This document shows positions 22,690 to 33,180 of a stretch of DNA of 64,000 nucleotides, piece after piece. The stretch is from positions 49,990,843 through 50,054,842 of the forward strand of contig OW386290.2 of NCBI GenBank assembly GCA_936432065.2, given 5' to 3'. Every line of letters begins with the position of its first letter. The stretch's first letter is position 1. The notes under the pieces are model-generated. The model saw only the letters and a program-made list of their open reading frames with translations. It was not told where the DNA came from and searched no databases. The position numbers were made by a program, and so were the translations under genes. This stretch comes from Rutpela maculata (lineage: Eukaryota > Arthropoda > Insecta > Coleoptera > Cerambycidae).

Positions 22690-25190
22690 ATTGTCTATGT
22701 ACAAAAAAAGAGGGTTGAAAGGAACTAAAACGTTAAAGGGTTTTTATTGTTTATTATGTTCAATTGACCCCAAGATATGAAAAAACCGCGGAGTGCTACC
22801 ATTTAAAGTGGTGCGATTTTGAGATCGAAGTAAAAAGGTCCACTTTTCATATTTTTTTTTGCTCGAAAACTATGAATTTTTTCTATAAACACGTCAATAG
22901 AAAAGTGTGTAGAGAATTAAATTTCCAATCGAAATGGCACGTTCAGAAATCAAAATTTTTTTTTTTTACAAAAATACGTCCAAAAAACAAAAGAAAAAAA
23001 CGAAAAATGCAATTTTTAATTTTTTTTTAATTTTAGCCTGTAACTATTTTTCGGGTACATTTAGGCATAGACATTGCTGCATAACAAAAAAAAGCTGGCA
23101 TTTTACCCGTTAAAATGAGATTTTGTAAACAGTTTTACGATTAATAGTGACCGAGATATAGCGTTTCAAAGTTTGCAACTTTTAACTTTTTTTGCTAATT
23201 TTTACTATTTTTTTTCAAATTTCGTCCGGTAACTTTTTTCTGAGTGAATTTAGGTGTAGACATTATTATAAAGTGAAAGCTGACTTTACGCCCGTTGAAA
23301 TGGTAGCTGGTAAAAGTCTCTACGACAAGTAGAAACCTAGATACAGCGTTTCGAAGAGTGTTACTTTTATTAACTTTCTTCCAAGAGAATGCAGACGTAC
23401 TAATCGTAAATACTGCAAAAGATAAGGCATCCCAATCAGAAAATGTTGTTATAGTTGGTCAAGATGTCGATCTTCTTATTATCCTATCATTATTACCAGA
23501 AGAAAATGAAAATATATATTTTTTTAAACCTAGTATAGGAAATGTAACTGCCAAATTATATAACCATAATAGTTTCAAATTTAATCATCTACAAAGATAC
23601 CTTGGCTTCGTCCATGCATTCAGTGGCTTTGATACAACCTCTTCCTTTTTTGGTATTGGTAAAAAGAAATTCTTGAGTTTCATTAATAAGAATATTTTGC
23701 TTTTGGAAAAGTATTAAAATGAATTTTTGTGTGAAAATGCAAGTCCAGCAGCCATCGGTTCTGCTTCTGAATGTATTGTAACATTACTATACGATATGAA
23801 AATTGATGGCCAAAGCTCCTGTCGCTATAAGTTATTTCAGAAGTACTCAACAGGTGCGAAATTCTCATTGTCCCGATTGCCTCCAACAACTGATGCTGCT
23901 AAACATCATGGTTTAAGAACTTACTTGCAAATGCAACATTGGAAAGGAAATATTGTAAATCCTCTCATCTGGGGTTGGACAACTTCAGAAAATGGACTAG
24001 TACCAATTTTGACAAATAAACCTCCCGCACCACAAGTTTTGTTGGAAAAAATAGCCTGTAAATGCACCAAAGGATGCAGAGGAAACTGTGGTTGCAGGAA
24101 ATTGGGAATGAATTGCTCCATTTTTGCAAAGAATGTATGGGAATGAACTGTGAAAACGCTGATGTACCTCAAATACCGGAAGACGATGTTTACATAGATG
24201 CCGATGAAGAAATCGACTTTGATTTTGACAATATGTTAAATCCAGCATTTGAATAATTTCATAATGTAAGTTATTAATCTAAGTTATTTGAACAAAAAAA
24301 AAACAGAAGTGGAAAAATGTAAAAAGTTATTTTTTAAGTACAATAATCTACTATATCTAGACTGTATCTTGGTTACTATTGATCACATAAACTTCTATTG
24401 CAGACCATTTAAACAAGAATGCTGCAAGTACATTCCATGTAGCAATATCTGTATTTGACAAATAAGTTATAGGCCGAAATTTAAAAAAGAACGTAAAAAT
24501 TGGAAGAAAGTTAATAAAAGTAACACTCTTCGAAACGCTGTATCTAGGTTTCTATTTGTCGTAGAGACTTTTACCAGCCACCATTTCAACGGGCGTAAAG
24601 TCAGCTTCCACTTTAATATAATAATGTCTACACCTAAATTCACTCAGAAAAAAGTTACAGGACGAAATTTGAAAAATAGTAAAAATTAGCAAAAAAAGTC
24701 AAAAGTTGCAAATTTTGAAACGCTATATCTCGGTTACTATTAATCCTAAAACTGTTTACAAAATCTCATTTTAACGGGTAAAATGCCAGCTTTTTTTGTT
24801 ATGCAGCAATGTCTATGCCTAAATGTACCCGAAAAATAGTTACAGGCTAAAATTAAAAAAAAATAAAAAATTGCATTTTTTCGTTTTTTTTTGTTTTGTT
24901 TTTTGGACGTATTTTTGTAAAAAAAAAATTTTTTTGACTTCTGAAGGTGCCATTTCGATTGAAAATTTAAATCTACACACGTTTCTATTGACGTGTTTAT
25001 AGATAAAATTCATAGTTTTCGAGCAAAAAAAATATGAAAGTGGACCTTTTTACTTCGATCTCAAAAACGCACCACTTTAAATGGTAGCACTCCGCGGTTT
25101 TTTCATATCGTGGGGTCAATTGAACATAAGAAACAATAAAAACCCTTTAACGTTTTAGTTCCTTTCTACAGTACATGGACAATAGATTAA
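22690..25190. mobile_element. Foldback element with 690 bp arms around a gene fragment
   Basis: The left arm 22690-23384 is matched inverted by 24500-25190 along its whole length. Examples are GTTCAATTGACCCCA near the outside, CACTTTAAATGG, GCTGGCATTTTACCCGT and CGAAGAGTGTTACTTTT at the inner edge. The arms are themselves diverged tandem units of about 180 bp; a further unit lies at about 24362-24500 only on the right. The centre, 23385-24256, is coding-like (next entry). The arms abut the gene directly on the left. This is the layout of a long-TIR or foldback transposon that carries or captured a gene. Confidence 0.85.
23385..24256 (+). pseudogene. XPG/FEN1-like nuclease domain plus CXC tail, 5'-truncated
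   Basis: The reading starts at ENADVLIVNTA and contains VVIVGQDVDLLIIL, an acidic pair typical of PIN/XPG nuclease cores. HAFSGFDTTS..FGIGKKK then resembles the GCDxxxxxxGxG helix-hairpin segment of FEN1/XPG proteins. Next come LPPT..AAKHHGLRTYLQ and WGW, then a cysteine-rich stretch CKCTKGCRGNCGCRK..NC like tesmin/TSO1 CXC motifs. It ends in an acidic tail. I know this layout from many uncharacterised repeated animal genes; function is unknown. Lesions: an in-frame TAA at 23715-23717 and a frameshift at the T run 24121-24125. The 5' half is missing where the left arm begins. Confidence 0.65.
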
Positions 25191-25213
25191 TAGGCGATAA
25201 CTCTCATCTAAAG

Positions 25214-26595
25214 AAAGGTGCCAAAGTCTTATGGGGCTTTGGGCCCAATACGCTCAAGTTTGTAAAGTGTACGAAGTTATTGTACTTGGTCTTGCAAACA
25301 AAAAATTCAATAGCCGTAATCCCCGAAACTGAGCTATTTCTAAGATATTAGTTTGCGAAGCCCGCTTAGGTGCATAAATTACACTGGCATACAAATGGAA
25401 ATAAGTCATGCTCAGCGAACTAAACCATTGTATTCCCATTTATTTCGGCTCACTGAAATTGAATATGATCTCAGTTTTGGCCTTACTTATCATGAATTTT
25501 TCAAATATTTCAAAAAAGTGCTTTTTTCTTAGATGGTTACACTGTATGTGTCAAGACGTTAAACGCACAGCCACACACAAAAAAAAAGTGGTCTGGCCTT
25601 CAGACCAGACCAGTGTATCCTTATGTATTTGGACTCGCTGAAACCGAATCCGAAGTCAGAATTGTCAAATTGCTTCTTTTTTTTAACCCTAACCCCAAAA
25701 AAACACCCCACCCCCCCAAAAAAAAGTGGTCTGGCCTGCGGACCATACCACTGTGTTCTTTTGTATTTTGACCCTCTGAACCGAATCCAAAGGCAGAATT
25801 GTCAGATTCGCTCATTTTTCACCCCAAAAAAAAGCGGTCTAGCCTGCGAACCAGACCAGTGTATCCTTATGTATTTGGACCCGCTGAAACCGAATCCGAA
25901 GTCAAAATTGCCAGATTGATTCGTTTTTCATCCCCAAAAAACGCCCACCTCAAAAATGGTCTGTCCGGAGGACCATACCAGTGGCAGTGTATTCTTACGT
26001 ATTAGGTAAGGATACACTAATCTGGTCCACTTTTTGTTTTGGGGATGTTTTTTGGGGTTGGGGGGTGAAAAATGAGAGAATCTGACAATTCTGACTTCGG
26101 ATTCGGTTTCAGCAGGTCCAAATGCATAAGGATATGCTGATCTGGTCTACAGGCCAGACCACTTTTTTTTGTATTGGGGTGTTTTTTGGGATTGTAAAAC
26201 GAGCGAATCTGACAATTCTGACTTCGGATTCGGTTTCAGAGGATCCATATACATAAGGATACACTGATATGGTCCGCAGGCCGGACCACTTTCTTGGGGG
26301 GTTGTTTTTTGGAGGTCAAGGGTACAAAAGAAGCAATCTGATAATTCTGACCTCAGATTCGGTTTCAGCGGGTACAAATACATAAGGATACACTGGTCTG
26401 GTCCGCAAGCCAGACCAATTTTTTTTGGTGTGGCTCTGATATCAGTTAATAATGCTCTAGTGGGTACCCCAACTTTTTCCGCTCAATTTTCGGCAAATTG
26501 AAGGTCATATTTGTAATCAGCGTGCCAAAAAACATAAGATAGTACACTTTTCTAAGGTGGACGCATTGGGCCCAAAATTGACATCTTTCTTTGTT
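25214..26595. mobile_element. Foldback element with arms of about 125 bp tandem units
   Basis: An outer inverted pair (CTTTGGGCCCAATACGC near 25241 and GACGCATTGGGCCCAAA near 26560) encloses an inner array at about 25568-26437. Three units on the left read GTGGTCTGGCC..GACCAGACCAGTG, TATCCTTATGTATTTGGAC, GAAACCGAATCCGAAGTC. Three to four units on the right are their reverse complement. Each unit starts with a hairpin of the GGTCTGG..CCAGACC kind. There is no coding region, and shadow ORFs across it are products of the repeats. Confidence 0.8.
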
Positions 26596-27429
26596 CGTCG
26601 TGTATACAAAAATAATTTATATAATTTTCAGACTAATATAATAAACGGTAATTTCAAATAAACGAGTCTTTTAATATATTATTTAACATCACACCCCTGG
26701 AAAACTTTTTTCCAAATAGGAAATCTATTTTTTAAATATTTTTTTCTACAACTTTTAAAAGGATTCAAATTGAAAAGAATATTATGGGGAATAATAGAAC
26801 TCACGTTGGCGATTCCTAACTAAACTGACTGGAAAAATAACGGGAAATTATGCATTTATTTTACTTGTATTGGATTTTGCCGTGTCGGAAATATTCAAGT
26901 TTTATTTGATTCAAGCAGGTGTTTAAAAAAAGAATAAATAAAAAATTACCCATCCTCTTATCGTGATGTATAACTTGTAGCAAAATCGCTGTAATATTTC
27001 AAGGTGCCTTCCTAGTTGCTACTACTCTATTAAATTGACATATTATCATTAATATCAACTTTATTATGCGAACTGACTGTCATTAGTGGTTGACCACATA
27101 ATAAAATGACAACATTAGTCCAATTAATATTAATTCATTATCCTCTACATGCATACCTCTTTTCAAGGAAATTGAGCGTATATTTCTTGTACTGAATCGC
27201 TGTATACCAATGAATTATTTTACAAATAAAATAAATATCCGATATTAATGCATTCAAGGTACACAGCTGATCGAAGAATATTTATATAATAGATTACAAA
27301 TTTATTTGAATAATTTAAAGGCAGTGAAATTATATTTATTTATTTTATTTAGTTGCCCAACCGAGATCCCTTTATAGGACAAAATTGATAATAGAAGTAT
27401 TACAAAAAAACCGCTGCCCAAGGAATCAC
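26596..27429. other. No feature recognised
   Basis: Very AT-rich. No repeat partner or coding frame found. Confidence 0.5.
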
Positions 27430-28111
27430 TACTTCCACATCCAGATTTTCTATCCAAGTCACTCACAACGAAAAAATTTTGTATGTGGAAATAATTGCTT
27501 ATGGAACTTATAATATATAATATTTGAAATCCTCTACCCCAAAAACCTATAAAACGATACCCCACATCGGTAGTGGGGTGGGGGTGGTGCTAGGGGGTGG
27601 TAGTGGGGGTGGATGAAGTAGTAAAAAAATATTTTGAGGTTTCTGGTTCTTGTACACACACACTAAATCACAATTTTTTTTCATCACCTTTAATAATGGG
27701 GTGGGGGTGGTAATGAGGGTGGCTAATGTCAAAAAATTTTTTGAGACCTTAGCTTCTCTTTAATATACTAAATACCAATTTTCTGGACTCTTACCTGCTT
27801 AATTTATCTACCTATGTACCCCAAATTTACCCCAATTTACCCCCAACCCTTCGATGGAACAAGATGAAAATATAATCTAGTTCCAGATCACGTTAAAATA
27901 CATACGTGTACCAAATTTCAAGTCAATATCTTAAACGGTTCCAGAGTAAACGTGCGCACAAAAAAAAGTTACAGACCGACAGACAGACAGAAATTTTTTT
28001 TTTGCTCAAACTTAAAATCTCGACGTTTCATGGCATTCTAAGCCTATTTGAACAATAAAAATTTTTTAAAATTTTTTTGTCGTTACTATACTTCCACTGG
28101 ATGTGGAAGTA
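27430..28111 (-). mobile_element. TIR element family B, copy 2
   Basis: Reverse-complement relative of 1277-1940 with the same termini (TACTTCCACATCCAG / CTGGATGTGGAAGTA). Inner blocks such as AAATTTCAAGTCAATAT and CGTTTCATGGCATTCTAAG are also shared. No ORF. Confidence 0.75.
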
Positions 28112-28229
28112 ATTGTTATTAAAAAAATGTGGATTGAAATTATAATATAATTATAATAATAAAAAATTGAAAAAGACTAAAGTATACATAGTGAAGTAAT
28201 AAATTCAACATATTCAAAATAATTGTACA

Positions 28230-28900
28230 ATACTTCATAGTAAAAATAATGCATTGTACTCAAACAAAAAACAAGAAAATAGGAAAGTAGTGATATATAA
28301 TGATGAATTAGATGAGATTCACAATCCAATTTGGAATGTACAAGTGAATAATATAGAGTTTTCAAAGCATTATCGTTATTAAAAGATTTACAATTTTTAA
28401 TGAGTTTTGTGCATGATGTACATAGATTACTTGCATGTGCAGAAAAATTTAATTTATTGACAAATAGTATACCTAAATCTTTTGTAGTACATTGCCTATC
28501 TAATATTTCATTGTATAAAGGGTAATTGCATATAATTTGTTCCTTCTTACGTGAGTAACTTTACAGTTAGATGTATTTAGTTCAAATTTAAATATATTAC
28601 ATCACTCCTCAAATGAATTAATTTTGGATGGTAAAAAATGCAGTCACTATGCTGTTAATTTCGAAATAAATTTTAAATCATCTGCAAGTAGAAGTTTATC
28701 ACAATCAACAACTTTGGTAAGATCATTAATAAATAATAGAAACAAGAGTGGTCCAAGATTGGATCCTTGAGGAACACCTGATGAAAATATGTGTATGTCT
28801 GACTGAACCTATTCTATGCCACGTACTCTGCTCTATTATTAAGAAATGAATAAAATAAAGAAATTAAATTAAATTCTGGATCCAATATGAAGTGCTTTTA
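28230..28900 (-). pseudogene. Jockey/CR1-like LINE reverse transcriptase remnant
   Basis: Minus-strand reading gives SGVPQGSNLGPLLFLLFIND at about 28781-28722, then LLLADDLKF at about 28695-28669, where the catalytic pair is ADD. A DLGVLF..KLNFSAH-like block follows near 28480-28440 and ALKTLYYSLVHSKL at about 28370-28330. The order and spacing are those of the RT palm and thumb of Jockey/CR1-like elements. Numerous stops and frameshifts lie between blocks. It is a different copy from those at 9950 and 18180, judged by sequence. Confidence 0.75.
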
Positions 28901-29384
28901 GTTTTTTAGTTAGTCTTAATAAGCCAAATTGAAAAAAATTATAATTTTTCAGTAGTTAATATTATTATAATATCAACATTATTAACTACATATAATTTTC
29001 CAACAATAAAAAAAATTTAAAGTCACATAAAATACCTCCATCGATTAATAATGTACTAAGTTGAACTGTGAACCTCTATGAAATCTATTCCAGAAGGTTT
29101 TCTTTTCCTCGGCCACACCCACATAATCTAAGAGATTTAAAGGCCATTGTTCCTCAAATATGGTTCAATACTTTCCAAGAAAATTTATAGGAAAAATCAA
29201 ATTACCTGCTATAAATCTACTCTCAGCAGCATCAATATCTCAATCACATTACAAATACAGGGTGATATCGTGAAGTGTGCGAAAGAAAGTGATGAGTAGT
29301 AATACATTTTATCGTCGAGATTATGCCGTTTTTTTTTAATTAAGGCGTAATTAAATGGAATCTCCGCTATAATTTTGAACATCC
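28901..29384. other. No feature recognised
   Basis: AT-rich. An isolated TACAGGGTGATATCGTG near 29257 resembles mariner-type ends but has no partner. Confidence 0.5.
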
Positions 29385-30650
29385 GAAATAGTCTATGTAA
29401 TGAAGCATTATTTGACGAGTTTTTTGTAAATATTTCGTGCAAAGACGAGATTACCTTCCCCTCCCCGTTTTCGAGGGTGCTGAACACGATGGAAGTGGTG
29501 GGAGAAGTTTTTGACTGCCGCAACCCCCTGAAACGGCCAAAAACCACCCCTTTTATGGGGATCCCTTTATGTTTTCATATATAAACGGGTCTGAGGAGTG
29601 ATTTATCGACGGGTTATACTTGAAATAACATGTAAGGAGGTTGTAGAGTAAGTGTAATCCAGAGAGCAGGCCTAGGGGGTTGATTAAACCCCCCTCCGAG
29701 AGGTGGAAAATCTTTTTTTTAACTGGTTCGGTTCAAACGCTTATCTCCCGTTTTCGGGGTCGCTGATGACGGGAAAAATATTCACTTTTAGCTCCAACCC
29801 CTCCTCATCTCTCAAACGGGCAGAAATCACCCCTCACTCACCTGAAAGCATGCTATCTAGGATTTACATGTTTTTCCGCACATGATCGTTATTCCTGTGC
29901 ATATCTCTTTATTTTTTACGGAAGAGAAGGTGGTAGCGACCTCGGGGGTTGCTTCAACCCTTCCAAGAAGTGTAAAATTCATTAACTACACGGGGAAGGG
30001 CGTATCGTCAATACGCCCTTCCCCGTTTTCGCAGGCGGTGATCACGATAATAATATAATTAATGAATTTTACACCCCTTGGAAGTGTTGAAACAACCCCC
30101 GAGGTCGCTACCACCTTCTCTTCCGTGAAAAATGAAGGAATATGCACAGGAGTAACGATCATGTGCGGAAAAACCTGTAAATCCTGGATAGCAAGCTTTC
30201 TGGTGAGTGAGGTTTCTGCCAGTTTGAGGGATAAGGAGGGGTTGGAGCTAAAAATGAATATTTTTCCCGTAATCAGCGACACAAAAAGGGGGAATAAGCG
30301 TTGAACCGAAACATTTGAAAAAAAAAGATGTTCCACCTCTCGGAAGGGTTTCATCAGCCCCCTAGGCCTGGTGTCTGGACTCCACTTACTCTATAACCCC
30401 CTTCCATGTTAATTTAAATATATGTAACTAGTCGATAAATCACTCCCCAGACCCGTTTATATATGAAAACATAAAGGGTTCCCCATAAAAGGGCTGGTTT
30501 TTGGCAGTTTCAGGGGGTTGCGACGGTCAAATACTTCCCCCACCATTCCATCGTATTCAGCACCCTCGAAAACGAGGGGGGGGGAAGGTAATCTCGTCTT
30601 TGCACGAAATATTTACACTATTTTTGCCTTTATTACATAGACTAAAATAG
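29385..30650. mobile_element. 1.27 kb palindrome with a perfect central stem
   Basis: The arms, about 600 bp each, run from TAGTCTATGTAAT (about 29390) to ATTACATAGACTA (about 30640). Inner landmarks are GCAAAGACGAGATTACC, AAACGGGTCTG..GAGTGATTTATCGAC, GGTGGTAGCGACCTCGGGG and their inverted copies. The centre is a 15 bp perfect stem with a 5-nt loop (29991-30025, CGGGGAAGGGCGTAT). GC-rich for this window. Predicted ORFs on either strand mirror each other and are artefacts of the palindrome. Confidence 0.85.
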
Positions 30651-30820
30651 AGTTTGACAACTTGAAAATGTGTTTTTCAATATGTATTGAATTTATACAA
30701 TGTTCTTAAATCAAATATTTAAGATATGATCTTAAAACTTATCAATTACAAATTCACCAAATATACAAAACCTAATAGTACAGTTGAATTGATTATTTTC
30801 GGCGACAACACTGGAAATTT

Positions 30821-33180
30821 TATTGTTGATTCTTATGTATTCTAATTACAAAAAAAAATATTTGCACCCAAAAATTCCTAGTGCACTTTTTGACGCGCTT
30901 TCACGGATTTTCTACTTATCAGCTTAATATATCTTGTACTAATAACCGAATGGAAATTTTAAAAACACTGGCTTATTTGTAATAAAATTCTTGTATCTGG
31001 TCGATATGTATAGGTCAATCCGCCATTTTGGAAAAAAAATGAAAACACCCAAAATGGCCGAAAAAATAAAAATCGAATATTTTTTTCAATAAGAATTCTC
31101 CAAAGTTGGCAAAAATAAAACGAATCTATACAGGGTGTTTTGAAAAGATTGGGACAACGCTTAGCCGTAGATTATTGACATCAAAACAAGTCGATTTAAC
31201 TCAAAAAGTAGTGGTCTAACTCTTTTCGTTTTCAAGTAAAGTAAAAAAATTGTATTCGTAATTTGTCTCTATCTTAGAGACTATTATACTTATCTACTTC
31301 AAAGTTGGTAACAACATGTTTTTCAGGTAGCTAATTACAATGGTGCTATTACCGATGCCATATTTTATAGATGGCACTACTTACAGGACTTTTACGTGAC
31401 ACTTTAAGCCATAACTTTTTGAGGTTAGGTTTTGGACATCGTCTTCTACTGTAATGGAAACACAATTTAGTTTCCTAAAAAAAGGTGTACTTGTTTAAAC
31501 GCGATAAAATGCACCCTTTCAGAGAAATACGCGATTTACAACTTTATCACACACCAGTTCGAGGAAATTCAATTATACCTAAAAGCGGTTTTCTTATCTA
31601 GTAGGTGTACGTCAAGTATGATGTCTTGAAGTCGTCAATAGGGCTTGTTGTAGGTACATATAATTTTCTTCAAGATAGAGACAAAATATGAAAACAATTT
31701 TATTAATAATACCACTCTGTATCTTGAAAACGAAAAGAGCTAGACCGCTACTTTTTGGGGTTAAATCAACTTGTTTTGATGTCAAGAGTCTACTCTAAGC
31801 ATTGTCCCAATCTTTTCAAAACACCCGGGTTGTTGAATTTCTTCGAACTGGTGTGTGACAAAGTTGTAAATCGCGTATTTCTCTGAAAGGGTGCATTTTA
31901 TCGCGTTTAAACAAGTACACTTTTTTTTCTTTAGGAAACTAAATTGCGTTTCGATTGTAGTAGAAGACGATGTCCAAAACCTAACCTCAAAAAAGTTATG
32001 GCTTAAAGTGTCACGTAAAAGTCCTGTAACTAGCGCCATCTATAAAATATGGCATCGGCAATATCACCATTGTAATTAGCAACCATGTCGTTACCAACTT
32101 TGAAGTAAATACGTATAATAGTCTCCAAGATAGAGACAAATTACGAATACAATTTTTTTAATTTGCCACCCTGTATCTTGAAAACGAAAAGAGTTAGACC
32201 ACTACTGTTTGAATTAAATTGACTTGTTTTGATGTCTAGTATCTACTGCTAAGCGTTGTCCCAATCTTTTCGAAACACCCTGTATAATGCACCAAACCCG
32301 GACGCTCTAAGGCAAATAGAACGGTTAAAGATGGCGGACGGAACAAAATTCTTTAATTTTTGTAAAGTATCAAGGAGGCATTGTGCGTCACTTTTTTGGA
32401 TTTTCGATTATAGATCCTTGTAGGTACTTTAAGGGGATAAAGTTAAATTTTCTTTGTTTAAAAAAAAAGTGAATTTTTTATAATTTTCTTTGACCCTCCT
32501 TTTTTTCACCCAATTTTCATCGAATCAAAATGAAACATACTATAGAAAGTCTCGTATAACTTCAAAAATTTAATACCAAATGAAACTTCATTAATTTGAA
32601 AAGGAGATGATATGTATATGTATTTCATTTTGTTTCGACGAAAATTGGGTGAAAAAGAGAAGTGACAAAGAAAATGCATTTTTGAAAATTGTAAAAAATG
32701 CACTTTGTTGAAAAAAAAAGAACTTTATCTCCTTAAAGCACATAAAAGAACCTACAATCGAAAAAACAAAAAAGTGACGCACAATACCTCCTTGATATTT
32801 GACGAAGAATTAAACATTTTTATTTCATCCGCCATCTTTGACCGTGCTATTTGACTTACAGCGTCCAGATTTGGTGAATTATATTTGACCATAGATGGTT
32901 TTTATTTTTGCGAACTTTGGTGAATTTACTCCTTCTTATTCAAAAAATATTCAATTTTGATTTTTTCGGCTATATTTGGTGGATTCTATTTTTTTCCAAG
33001 ATGGCGATTTCGAACAGGTCTATATTTTCTAAGAATTTTATCAAATTTTTTCAAATAAGTCAGTATTTTTTAAATTCCCGTTCCCATCGAAAAAGTGCAT
33101 ACATACAACTTTTGACTCGCCAGGAATTCTTGGCCGCAAATATTTTTTTCGTAATCAGGACGACATAAGAATCAACAATA
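30821..33180. mobile_element. Palindromic element with an insertion in its left arm
   Basis: TATTGTTGATTCTTATG at 30821 is matched inverted by CATAAGAATCAACAATA at 33164-33180. The similarity runs through CAAAGTT.GCAAAAATAAAA and, after skipping 31131-32282, through CGGACGCT.TAAG.CAAATAG to the centre near 32590. The outer arms therefore read continuously once the inserted element is removed. No coding sequence. Inner landmarks GTGACGCACAATACC and CCGCCATCTTTGACCG are shared by both arms. Confidence 0.8.
31131..32282. mobile_element. TA-flanked palindromic element (mariner-like ends)
   Basis: The ends CAGGGTGTTTTGAAAAGAT and AATCTTTTCGAAACACCCTG are inverted, with TA directly outside both (31129-31130; 32283-32284). 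Arms of about 450 bp share CGTTGTCCCAATCTT, TTTTCGTTTTCAAG, GTGTACTTGTTTAAACGCG and CTGAAAGGGTGCAT. A third terminus (..TCTTTTCAAAACACCC) lies inside at 31807-31826, so an extra right end is present. No transposase. Confidence 0.8.

Noticed and set aside
25621..26383. Several ORFs with repeated peptide patterns such as LDPLKPNPKSELS
   Set aside because: They are translations of the 125 bp tandem units in different frames. The repeats explain them completely.
29209..30354. ORFs of 69-122 codons on both strands across 29209-30354
   Set aside because: They are mirror images created by the palindrome at 29385-30650, and the same peptide patterns appear on opposite strands.
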